A DNA stretch of 64,000 bases from Algivirga pacifica. GTDB lineage: Bacteria > Bacteroidota > Bacteroidia > Cytophagales > Flammeovirgaceae. A program made the translations under genes and the position numbers. Location: NCBI RefSeq assembly GCF_039543525.1, contig NZ_BAABJX010000055.1, forward strand, positions 1-64,000. The letters are read 5' to 3'. Shown in pieces: positions 24,564 to 32,616 of the stretch. The notes beneath the pieces are model-generated. The model was not told the DNA's origin, did not search any database, and saw only the letters and a list, made by a program, of their open reading frames with translations. Within the stretch, counting starts at the first letter, position 1, and every line of letters starts with the position of its first letter.

Positions 24564-25646
24564 TTAGATACGGTAGATCCAACCTTTATTGTCTTCTACC
24601 TCCCCCATCTGCATTCCTTGCAAATGCTGCTTGATCTTAGTAGAAAGCTTTTCCCCTTCTACCTCAGCGATCTCCAGTAGCTCACCATCGTTACCGATAT
24701 GGCTAATTGGGGCAATCGTTACCGCTGTTCCTGTACCGAAAGCTTCTTTCAAAGAACCATCTTTGGTTGCATCCACAATCTCTTGTACAGGAATCTTACG
24801 CTCCTCTACTTTCACCCCCCAGTCACTTAGCAACTCCAATACACTTAGACGTGTAATACTTCTCAAGATCGTATCTTCTTCTGGCATGGTAGGTGCCGTC
24901 ACGATCGTATCATTGATCTGGAACATTACGTTCATCGTACCAGACTCCTCAATATATTTGTGCTCTGCCGCATCTGTCCATAGCAACTGATCGTATCCTT
25001 CTGCTTGCGCTAGTTTCGCTGGATACATAGAAGCTGCATAGTTTCCTGCTACCTTTGCATACCCTGTACCCCCATGACATGTACGAGAATATTCTTTCTC
25101 AATTTTCACTTTTACCGGGTTAGAATAGTAAATTCCTACCGGGCTAGTGATAATTGCAAAGGTGTAGGTATCTGATGGCTTCAAGCCCAAGAAAGCATCT
25201 GCAGCAAACATAAACGGACGGATATACAAAGAACTCCCCTCTGTATTTGGAACCCATCCTTTGTCCAGTTCGATCAGCTTATGCAAGCCTTCCATAAAGA
25301 TATTTTCCGGTAACTCAGGCATACACATTCTTTTAGCCGAAGCATTTAAACGGGCTGCATTGTCCTGTGGACGGAAAATCAATACCTCTTCCTGGTTTTG
25401 TCTGTTTCTAAATGCTTTTAGCCCTTCAAAGATCGACTGTCCATAGTGGATCGCAGATAAAGCTGGGTTCATTGAAAACTCTCCATAAGGGACAATTCTC
25501 AAATCTTGCCATTTACCATCTTTGTAGTCCGCCAAAAACATATGGTCGGAAAAAATCTTCCCGAAAGGGATGTTATCAAAGTCTACCTGATCCAAGTTAG
25601 ACTTGCTTGTCTTCTCAATTTTAATGTCCAGCGCCAGTTCTTCCAT
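24564..25646 (-). CDS. ilvE: Branched-chain amino acid aminotransferase
   Basis: This 360-residue fold-type IV PLP enzyme transfers the amino group between glutamate and the keto acids of leucine, isoleucine and valine. The PLP lysine lies in GYAKVAGNYAAS (about 205), with supporting motifs HYGQSIFEGLKAFR, EESGTMNVMF and AFGTGTAVTIAPI. The length and the EESGTMNVMF motif fit the long BCAT class. It is monocistronic, with an AT-rich upstream region and a GTTGAA palindrome at the 3' end. Confidence 0.95.
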   Translation of the reverse strand: MEELALDIKIEKTSKSNLDQVDFDNIPFGKIFSDHMFLADYKDGKWQDLRIVPYGEFSMNPALSAIHYGQSIFEGLKAFRNRQNQEEVLIFRPQDNAARLNASAKRMCMPELPENIFMEGLHKLIELDKGWVPNTEGSSLYIRPFMFAADAFLGLKPSDTYTFAIITSPVGIYYSNPVKVKIEKEYSRTCHGGTGYAKVAGNYAASMYPAKLAQAEGYDQLLWTDAAEHKYIEESGTMNVMFQINDTIVTAPTMPEEDTILRSITRLSVLELLSDWGVKVEERKIPVQEIVDATKDGSLKEAFGTGTAVTIAPISHIGNDGELLEIAEVEGEKLSTKIKQHLQGMQMGEVEDNKGWIYRI

Positions 25647-25888
25647 GTTCTTCCGCTTTTGATGTATTATTCAATATGTTGTTTCAAAATATCACCCTTT
25701 GATATTATTCCCAACTAATATAGTTCGATAAGGTAGTTTTTTCTTCAAAAAATCCTAACTCACTATACTATTTTTTAAAGGAATACTACAAATATACAGG
25801 ATTGTATTTTGTAAAATCACAAAAAATATCACATAATATTATAAATATATAATACCAATGTGATATTTTATTAGATAAATTGAAATGT
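25647..25888. other. ilvE upstream region
   Basis: This AT-rich 242-base region has no gene and should contain the ilvE promoter. CAAATATA at about 25791 could be a minus-strand TATATTTG -7 element, but the matching -33 element is not well spaced, so I do not call it. Confidence 0.5.
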
Positions 25889-26185
25889 GGTTATCGGTTA
25901 TCGGTTATCGGTTATCGGTTATCGGTTATCGGTTATCGGTTATCGGTTATCGGTTATCGGTTATCGGTTATCGGTTATCGGTTATCGGTTATCGGTTATC
26001 GGTTATCGGTTAAGAAAGTTATTTTACTCCTAAGCGATAAGCAATAACCGATAAACTTTTTCAACCTTTTTTTAAACGATAAGCGATAAACAATAACCAT
26101 TGCATGGCGCCCGCAAACATTCTTTTCAAGCGATAAGCAATAACCATTGCATGGCGCCCGTAAACCTTCTTTAACCGATAAACAA
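25889..26185. repeat. Seventeen GGTTATC heptamers with conserved tail
   Basis: Seventeen perfect GGTTATC units (25889-26007) are followed by a tail that matches 29-143 base for base over long stretches. The tail contains CCATTGCATGGCGCCCG twice (near 26098 and 26146), so that part is itself duplicated here. It lies at the 3' end of the inositol monophosphatase gene. Short frames through it are translations of the repeat. Confidence 0.97.
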
Positions 26186-26188
26186 AAA

Positions 26189-26977
26189 CTACCAATGCTT
26201 CTGTACAACGGCTAACATATCCTGATGTACTCCCGGAGCTGCTGCCAGTATTTCCCGTCCAAAAACACTATTACTTCCTCCCTGAAAGTCAGAAACGATT
26301 CCTCCAGCCTCTTTGATCAAAATAACACCTGCCGCTACATCCCAAGGCTTAAGGTTATACTCAAAGAATCCCTCAAAGCGTCCTGCTGCCACATAGGCCA
26401 GGTCAATAGCTGCTGATCCCATTCTCCTTAACCCATGACAGTTTTCCATCATATGCATTAGGATTTTCATATACTCATCCATTCGCTCAAAGTCCACGTA
26501 AGGAAATCCTGTAGCCACCAGTCCTTTCTTCAACACTTTCTGTGGAGACACCACCATAGGCTGATCATTTAAGTAAGCCCCTCCCCCACGATAAGCATGA
26601 AAACATTCCTTGAGATTCATTCCGAATACCAAACCAAAGATCACTTCCTGATCTTCCATCAGGGCAATACTAATGGAGAAATTAGGCACCCCATGTATGA
26701 AATTAGTCGTACCATCCAATGGGTCTACCACCCAGTTCAATCCTCCTTTATTTTCAGTACCGGTTCCCTCTTCTGCAATGAAGCCTGCCTCCGGAACGAT
26801 TTCCCTTAGTTTAGCCACGAGCATTTTTTCGGCCTGCTTATCCACATAGGAAACCATATCATTGGTATCCTTGTACTCCACATGCACTCGATCAAACCCA
26901 TGAAATTCCTTCATAATAAAATCAGCAACCTGATGGGCCAACGTTTTCACTTGGTAGGATATATTCTCCAGATTCAT
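26189..26977 (-). CDS. Inositol monophosphatase-family phosphatase
   Basis: This protein has 262 residues from MNLENISYQ. A longer frame starts 39 bases upstream but adds residues unlike the family. Metal-binding motifs are present: EEGTGT (Glu), WVVDPLDGTTNFIHG and a C-terminal WDVAAGVILIKEAGG. These bind Mg2+ ions for hydrolysis of inositol-1-phosphate or related sugar phosphates. SuhB-like and CysQ-like members share the motifs, so the in vivo substrate is open. Confidence 0.93.
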   Translation of the reverse strand: MNLENISYQVKTLAHQVADFIMKEFHGFDRVHVEYKDTNDMVSYVDKQAEKMLVAKLREIVPEAGFIAEEGTGTENKGGLNWVVDPLDGTTNFIHGVPNFSISIALMEDQEVIFGLVFGMNLKECFHAYRGGGAYLNDQPMVVSPQKVLKKGLVATGFPYVDFERMDEYMKILMHMMENCHGLRRMGSAAIDLAYVAAGRFEGFFEYNLKPWDVAAGVILIKEAGGIVSDFQGGSNSVFGREILAAAPGVHQDMLAVVQKHW

Positions 26978-27066
26978 GCGATAGTGTTTATTGTTTTGTT
27001 GGAATAATACCCGCAATATACAGATTATATAAACCGAAAGAATGAAAATACCTCAGCGATATACCT

Positions 27067-27474
27067 CTACAACAACTTCAGGTTAATCTCCTCTATCTTG
27101 AACTGACGCTCAAAAGAGTATTCCCCTGAAGCTACTTCCAGATACATAAACAACCCCCTTGCTCGCTCTAATGGCTTGCGCTGTACATTTCCAGTACTTT
27201 TCTCCATCAATTGTGCTTCCAGCAGTTGTAAATCTGCAATCATCTCCACCACTTTCTTATTGAAGTTATTTTCCTTGATCAGCGTAAGAATACCATCTGT
27301 ACTCATACCATTCAAAGCGGTATAATCAATTGGATAAACATCATTGGAACGTTGCTGCATATAACTCAATGCCTCTTCATTATTTCCGGCATTGACCATT
27401 CCCATCAGTTTTCCAAGAAAGTATACCATTTCTTCCGTCATTCTTTCGATATAATCTTTTTTATACTCCAGCAT
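27067..27474 (-). CDS. Small helical protein of unknown function
   Basis: The chosen start MLEYKKDYIERMTEEM gives 135 residues. The longer frame from 27546 reads into repeat-like sequence and is rejected. The protein is predicted mostly helical and acidic, with no signal peptide or membrane segment. I do not recognise a family with certainty, although its N-terminus recalls DUF6483-type proteins. It lies 89 bases from the inositol monophosphatase start, on the same strand, and could be cotranscribed with it. Confidence 0.65.
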   Translation of the reverse strand: MLEYKKDYIERMTEEMVYFLGKLMGMVNAGNNEEALSYMQQRSNDVYPIDYTALNGMSTDGILTLIKENNFNKKVVEMIADLQLLEAQLMEKSTGNVQRKPLERARGLFMYLEVASGEYSFERQFKIEEINLKLL

Positions 27475-27678
27475 TTTTTGATTAGTTTTTAGATTAATAA
27501 ATTTTAAAAAGATAACAGGTAATAAGTAAAGGGTAAAAGGTTTCAAACCATTAAGATTAAGGCTATCTTATTACTATACTATTTATTGGTTATAAGTAAT
27601 CAGTAACATGCTTCATCGAAAACACTTCTTTATATTATTTAAAGGCCATGTGAACTTATTTGCATCCTTTTAGATGAA

Positions 27679-27747
27679 GGGCAACCACGTGGGGTCGCCC
27701 CTACCTTTTACCTTTTACCTTTTACCTTTTACCTTTTACCTTTTAAC
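27679..27747. repeat. GGGC hairpin plus five TTTTACC heptamers
   Basis: A hairpin of GGGCAACC and GGTCGCCC (27679-27700) is followed by CTACC, five perfect TTTTACC units (27706-27740) and one decayed unit. The arrangement matches 14311-14434 upstream of the trans-sulfuration gene. The array ends 8 bases before the start codon of the next gene. Confidence 0.95.
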
Positions 27748-27755
27748 AATAACCT

Positions 27756-28688
27756 ATGCTTTCCCTACTTCCCACTTCCATTCGTCATTGTTCTATCTTT
27801 ATGGGTTTCTTATTTCTTCCCTTTATGGGTATCACACAACATGACCTTAAAAACTTTCATATAGGCTTTGGAACTCCTTTGATCGTATATCCTACTTTAG
27901 GAAGTACCATACGCTTCGGTATTGATGCCTCAATACTCTATAACTTTAATCCAACGATTAGTGTAGGCTTCCAGTTTCTCCGGGGAAGTTATCGGGATGC
28001 CTATTCAGGAGGTGCTATTGTAGGAGCACTTTCCGATAATGAAGGCAACCTTATTAATATTATCTCTAGAGAAGATCCCGAGAAAAATATTCAATATAAT
28101 ATCAATACTTTTGGGATAGTTAACAAAATAAATATTCGCCCTTTTAAAAAAATCAACCCTTTTTTTCTGTTTAGCATCAATTACAATACAAGAATTACCA
28201 AGATCAGGGCTTTTACGGTTGCTAACATTCTGGACACTCCGGAGTTTGACCGCAGCATGAGAAATGCTGAAAAAGGATATATTCTCATAGTTGATGATAT
28301 AGGAGAAGAAATCAGTGATGCTTCCAATGCCATTGAGATCCCCTATAAGAAAAGCTATGGTGGGCTTAGCGGGGGTTTTGGACTTGGTGTCCAGTATAAC
28401 TTTGACCGGAACTTTGCTCTCGGTTTGCAAATCATCGCACCAGACCTCATCAATAGTGTTCCTTTACTCAACACTCGAACAGTTGCATTTATCGAATATG
28501 CCCCTTCTATTCAAGAACTCGTTGACTTTGTAGAATTCCCCAATCCTGAAGAAGAAGAAAACCTGAGTAACAATCCAGGTACCAATGAGGTGGGATATTT
28601 TGGACAAATTATGGGAGACGAAGAACTCAAAAGAAAGCTATATGTGAGTGTGACCCTCACCTATAAGATGTGGTTTAAGAAGTTCTAA
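27756..28688 (+). CDS. Secreted beta-barrel-like protein, first of a paralogous pair
   Basis: This 310-residue protein has an N-terminal signal peptide (about 1-28, ending MGITQ) and alternating beta-strand sequence consistent with a small outer membrane barrel. It ends in an aromatic residue (KMWFKKF). The next gene encodes a paralogue with the same architecture. Shared stretches include FNPEE-type acidic EEEE near the C-terminus and NINIRPFKKxNPFxxxSINY. I do not recognise a named family. A heptamer array lies immediately upstream of the start codon. Confidence 0.7.
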   Translation: MLSLLPTSIRHCSIFMGFLFLPFMGITQHDLKNFHIGFGTPLIVYPTLGSTIRFGIDASILYNFNPTISVGFQFLRGSYRDAYSGGAIVGALSDNEGNLINIISREDPEKNIQYNINTFGIVNKINIRPFKKINPFFLFSINYNTRITKIRAFTVANILDTPEFDRSMRNAEKGYILIVDDIGEEISDASNAIEIPYKKSYGGLSGGFGLGVQYNFDRNFALGLQIIAPDLINSVPLLNTRTVAFIEYAPSIQELVDFVEFPNPEEEENLSNNPGTNEVGYFGQIMGDEELKRKLYVSVTLTYKMWFKKF

Positions 28689-28720
28689 CTTACTCAAATC
28701 CTTCACTATGAATTATATCT

Positions 28721-29641
28721 ATGACAGCTATACCCAAACGGCCTATCTACGCAATACTCTTTGTATTATTGAATCTATTTCCTGTATTGACTATAGCTCA
28801 AGACTTAAAGAACCTTCATTTAAATTACAGCCTTCCCTTATCTATATTTCCCAGTCTGGAAAAAGGTGTACGCCTAGGACATCACCTTCAACTTAACTAC
28901 AATCTTTCCCCTTCTTTCGGCATTGGTATTCAATATATCAATGGGCAATTCAGAGATCAATACTCTGGCGGCACTTTTACAGGATTTTTAAGTGATACCA
29001 ATGACGATATCATCGACTTTATCATTCAAACGAATACTGAAAAAAACATCGTCTATATACTCAATAGCTTTGGTATTGTTAGTGAAATAAATATCCGACC
29101 TTTCAAGAAATTCAATCCATTTTTGATGATCAGCATAAATTATCAATACAGAAATAGCAGGATCACTTCTTTTGAAAAAGCAGATATTTTTGACACTCCC
29201 CAGTATTATGAGAGTATGAATAACGCCCAATTAGGGTACAATGTTTCCTATGAAGACCCTCTCGGGTTGGTATTTGCAGATAGCGCAGTAACTATTCCCT
29301 ATAAACAAACCGCTAACAATATAAGTGCTGGCTTGAGTATTGGTATTGAATGGAACATTAACCGAGATTTCTCCTTTGGGCTTCAAGTAGTCAGTCCTGA
29401 TTTGATCAATCCTATTACCCTACCCAATACCAGTACTGTATCTTTTCTAAGAGATGATCCTTTTGACTTTGATCTGACTAACAGTTTTATTTTCCCAAAT
29501 CCTGAAGAGGAAGAAAAGCTAAAAAACAATCCCGAAATGGGTGACACTGGCTACCTTGGACAAACCATGAATGAGGATATCAGGAAACCTAAGCTATATG
29601 TTGAGCTATTCCTCACGTATAAGTTTTTTTATAAAAAATAA
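28721..29641 (+). CDS. Secreted beta-barrel-like protein, second of a paralogous pair
   Basis: This 306-residue paralogue of the preceding gene lies 32 bases downstream and is probably cotranscribed. The signal peptide ends near TIAQD. The same block EINIRPFKKFNPFLMISINY is present, as are the acidic FPNPEEEEKL and the closing KLYVELFLTYKFFYKK. The pair probably arose by tandem duplication and has diverged in the N-terminal half. A pullulanase lipoprotein gene follows, so a surface role in glucan use is possible but unproven. Confidence 0.7.
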   Translation: MTAIPKRPIYAILFVLLNLFPVLTIAQDLKNLHLNYSLPLSIFPSLEKGVRLGHHLQLNYNLSPSFGIGIQYINGQFRDQYSGGTFTGFLSDTNDDIIDFIIQTNTEKNIVYILNSFGIVSEINIRPFKKFNPFLMISINYQYRNSRITSFEKADIFDTPQYYESMNNAQLGYNVSYEDPLGLVFADSAVTIPYKQTANNISAGLSIGIEWNINRDFSFGLQVVSPDLINPITLPNTSTVSFLRDDPFDFDLTNSFIFPNPEEEEKLKNNPEMGDTGYLGQTMNEDIRKPKLYVELFLTYKFFYKK

Positions 29642-29749
29642 TATTGCTCCTCTAAAATTCCCTGCCTTCCTATTAACTTCGTCTACAAATCATCAATTCT
29701 TTTTACCACTATGCTGCAGTATATGCCCTGCAGCTATTCTTAAATCATC

Positions 29750-31747
29750 ATGCACAAAAGACGTTACATTCAAATGATGCTCTTGCTATTTTTGTTTATT
29801 TCCTGCAAAAAACAAGAGAGCGACCAACCTATATCTTTCCCTGTTTATGAGGGAAATGACCTAGGTGTACAATACACCCCCCAGAAAACAACTTTTAAGT
29901 TATGGTCTCCTGTCGCAGAAAAGGTTGTCGTACACCTTTACGAAAAAGGTCTGGAAGGAAAACCCTTACAGTCTTTCGATATGAAATCCATTATGAATGG
30001 CGCATGGAAGCTTAGTGTAAACGAAGATCTCTTAGGTAAATACTACACGTTCCAAGTCACCACAAAGCAAGGAGAAACACTAAAAGAAACGCCTGGTATT
30101 TATGCCAAGGCTACAGGAGCCAATGGTATGAGAGGAATGATTGTGGATATGAAGGCTACCAATCCGGAAGGATGGGCTCAGGATAAACGACCACCCCTTA
30201 AAAGTAGCAGCGATATTATTCTATACGAGCTACAGATCCGAGATATGAGCATCTCTCCTACCTCTGGCAGTGCTTATCCCGGCAAATACCTTGGACTAGC
30301 AGAAAGTGGAACTACCTCTAAAGATGGCCTTTCTACGGGCATTGACCATATAGAAGAAATGGGCGTGACCCATGCACACATTCTCCCTGCCTTTGACTAT
30401 CACACGGTAGACGAAACCAAGCTGGATAGTGCACAATACAACTGGGGGTATGACCCTCAAAACTATAATGTACCGGAAGGCTCTTATGCCACAGATCCAT
30501 ATGACGGCGCTGTGCGTATCAAGGAATTCAAGCAAATGGTCAAGGCTTTTCATGACAAGGGAATTCGTGTCATTATGGATGTCGTTTACAACCATACTTT
30601 CGCCCAAGAAAATGCCTGGTTCAACCAGGAAGTTCCGGACTATTACTATAGACAAAAAGCAGATGGAAGTTATTCCGATGCCTCAGCTTGTGGAAATGAG
30701 ACCGCTTCCGAACAGCCTATGATGCGTAAGTACATGATCGAGTCCTTGAAATACTGGGCTAAAGAATATCATGTGGATGGCTTCCGCTTTGACCTAATGG
30801 GTATTCATGATATAACTACTATGAATGCGATCAGCGATGAGTTGAAAGCCATGGACCCAAGCATTTTCCTATATGGAGAAGGATGGACAGCTGGTGATAG
30901 CCCTTTACCCGTAGAAGAGCGTGCCCTTAAAGCACATACCTATCAAATGCGAGGCGTAGCAGCATTTTCTGATGATATTCGGGATGCTATCAAGGGACAC
31001 TATGCCGAGGAAAAAGAAACGGGCTTTGTCTCAGGAAAAGAGGGACTAAGCGAGTCCATCAAATTTGGTGTGGTAGGAGCTACCAATCACCCCCAGATTA
31101 ACTACGAGCTGGTGAATTATTCGGATACTGCCTGGGCTTCTTCCCCTTCACAGTGTATCAACTATGTGTCTTGCCATGACAATCACACCTTATATGATAA
31201 ACTCAAGGCATCTTGCCCGAATGAGTCAGAAGCAGAGATTATTAAAATGCATCAGTTGGCCAATACGATTGTTCTAACTTCTCAAGGTGTTCCTTTCCTT
31301 CATGCGGGTGTAGAAATGTTGCGTACCAAAAACGGGGAGCATAACTCTTATAACTTACCGGACAATATCAATCAAATTGACTGGACTCGTAAGAAAAGGT
31401 ATAAGGAAGTGGTCGATTACTATAAAGGACTTATCGCCATCCGAAAAGCGCATCCGGCATTGCATATGCCATCCCAAAAAATGATTCAGAAGCACTTGAA
31501 GTTTCTGGAGTTCAAGAATAATTTGGTTGCTGGATTTGTGATCGATGGTCATGCCAATGGGGATGCTGCCGAAAAAATCATGGTACTCTATAATGCTAAT
31601 AAAGCTCCTTATAACTTCAATATCCTGAAAGGGAAATGGAAAGTACTGGTGAATGGAAAAGAAGCTTCTCCTGAGGGGTTAGGGTATATTGAAGGAGGAA
31701 ATATTACGATGCCTGGTAGAAGTGCTTGGGTGCTGGTGAAAGAGTAG
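29750..31747 (+). CDS. pulA: Type I pullulanase, lipoprotein
   Basis: This 665-residue GH13 enzyme carries a lipobox (LLFLFISC, Cys near residue 19). It has an N-terminal CBM48-like domain (about 40-130), the type I pullulanase signature YNWGYDP, and the GH13 regions DVVYNHT, DGFRFDLMG (Asp nucleophile), LYGEGW (Glu acid/base) and CHDNHT. It debranches alpha-1,6 links of pullulan, glycogen or limit dextrins, and the lipid anchor places it in the periplasm or at the cell surface. No SusC/SusD pair is adjacent. Confidence 0.93.
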   Translation: MHKRRYIQMMLLLFLFISCKKQESDQPISFPVYEGNDLGVQYTPQKTTFKLWSPVAEKVVVHLYEKGLEGKPLQSFDMKSIMNGAWKLSVNEDLLGKYYTFQVTTKQGETLKETPGIYAKATGANGMRGMIVDMKATNPEGWAQDKRPPLKSSSDIILYELQIRDMSISPTSGSAYPGKYLGLAESGTTSKDGLSTGIDHIEEMGVTHAHILPAFDYHTVDETKLDSAQYNWGYDPQNYNVPEGSYATDPYDGAVRIKEFKQMVKAFHDKGIRVIMDVVYNHTFAQENAWFNQEVPDYYYRQKADGSYSDASACGNETASEQPMMRKYMIESLKYWAKEYHVDGFRFDLMGIHDITTMNAISDELKAMDPSIFLYGEGWTAGDSPLPVEERALKAHTYQMRGVAAFSDDIRDAIKGHYAEEKETGFVSGKEGLSESIKFGVVGATNHPQINYELVNYSDTAWASSPSQCINYVSCHDNHTLYDKLKASCPNESEAEIIKMHQLANTIVLTSQGVPFLHAGVEMLRTKNGEHNSYNLPDNINQIDWTRKKRYKEVVDYYKGLIAIRKAHPALHMPSQKMIQKHLKFLEFKNNLVAGFVIDGHANGDAAEKIMVLYNANKAPYNFNILKGKWKVLVNGKEASPEGLGYIEGGNITMPGRSAWVLVKE

Positions 31748-31751
31748 TGTA

Positions 31752-31971
31752 AATAAATAACTGTCATACTACTAAATGGTTTTGTTGAGTGGGGCACTAC
31801 GTGCCGTTGAGGCGGCTAGCGCCGCTGGTTGAGTATGCTTCGCATGTTGAGATTTTGCAGTACTGCTCTTTCTCAACAGCCCGAAGGGCTACTCAACGGA
31901 GCGAAGCTCTACTCAACGACACGCAGTGTCACTCAACAAAGTCATTTGGTAGTATGACTGTTATTTATTCA
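31752..31971. repeat. GTTGAG modular palindrome, copy A2 with long terminal inverted repeats
   Basis: Terminal inverted repeats of about 40 bases (31752-31792 and 31931-31971, AATAAATAAC...TACTAC...TTTGTTGAG) enclose three hairpin modules on each side. Left arm: GGCACTACGTGCC, GCGGCTAGCGCCGC, ATGCTTCGCAT. Right arm (reverse complement): GACACTGCGTGTC, AGAGCTTCGCTCC, AGCCCTTCGGGCT. The modules on the two arms are different. The core between them, beginning GTTGAGATTTTGCAGTAC, is shared with A1 and A3. It starts 4 bases after the pullulanase stop codon. Confidence 0.93.
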
Positions 31972-32006
31972 AAGATCAATATTCGTCCCAAATACTAAGA
32001 CATAAA

Positions 32007-32030
32007 AAAGGTCACCAATTGGTGACCTTT
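32007..32030 (-). terminator. Palindromic terminator of the 36-residue protein gene
   Basis: The 24-base stretch is a perfect palindrome with core GTCACCAATTGGTGAC. An A-run on the plus strand at 32004-32009 supplies a U-run for a minus-strand transcript. It lies 27 bases downstream of the small gene at 32057. Confidence 0.85.
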
Positions 32031-32056
32031 CTTTGTTTCTTTGGCATTCCTCGGGA

Positions 32057-32167
32057 TTACATTCCCAATTCTTTTTTTGCTTTCATGTAGTTTACTACAC
32101 CGAATGCAATAGAAAGAACCATTGGAGGAACCATAAAGGCAATTGCCGCAATACCTAATACGCCCAT
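32057..32167 (-). CDS. 36-residue hydrophobic small membrane protein
   Basis: This short frame, ATG at 32167 to TAA at 32057, encodes 36 residues starting MGVLGIAAIAFMVPPMVL and ending with the basic NYMKAKKELGM. One hydrophobic stretch (about 2-26) could span the membrane, with a short positively charged cytoplasmic tail. It is followed at 27 bases by a good intrinsic terminator, and its codons look like those of neighbouring genes. It is too short for routine gene callers. I do not recognise the family. The upstream side is the DnaA-box-rich region. Confidence 0.7.
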   Translation of the reverse strand: MGVLGIAAIAFMVPPMVLSIAFGVVNYMKAKKELGM

Positions 32168-32362
32168 TTTTCTCTTAATTTTTTTGATCAAAAAAATTAT
32201 TGGCCTTTCCTCTCAAGAAATACTTCCTAGAGGTCCAACCGTATTTGGACGCTAAAGTATTAAAAATATCCCTTAAAATCCTGTCTAAGAACAATTATTT
32301 TCCTGAAACGCCCTTTTTAACCTGTAAATATTACACCTGCTTTATCACGCTATCAAGATCAC

Positions 32363-32604
32363 TTATTCACAGGCTCCCAAAAAGTTATTCACATGTTTCA
32401 CGGCGTTCCACACAAAGTTATCAACATTGTGGATAAAATGTTGATAACTTTTTGAAATATAGCTTTACAGTACTAAAAAAGGGCATTTACAAATGTTAGT
32501 AAATAGGTAAAAAAGAAATAACAGCATTACTTCTACCATAGAAAAACAAATTACTAACATGCAAAATCAAGATATTCACAAAGTTATCAACATAATTATC
32601 CCAA
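32363..32604. other. Cluster of DnaA-box-like sites with AT-rich stretch, possible replication origin
   Basis: Within 242 bases there are two TTATTCACA (32363, 32385), TTATCAACA (32418), a perfect inverse box TGTGGATAA (32428), TGTTGATAA (32439), ATATTCACA (32572), TTATCAACA (32584) and TTATCCCAA (32596). An AT-rich gap at about 32453-32560 lies between two groups and could unwind. The consensus DnaA box is TTATCCACA. Arguments against: most genes to the right run toward this site rather than away from it, and no dnaA or dnaN lies in the window. The remaining part of the gap from 32168 holds no gene. Confidence 0.5.
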
Positions 32605-32616
32605 TAAACTATTGCA

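Noticed and set aside
25996..26208. Minus-strand frame of 70 residues in the GGTTATC tail
   Set aside because: The sequence is repeat-derived with duplicated CCATTGCATGGCGCCCG words and no sign of a protein.
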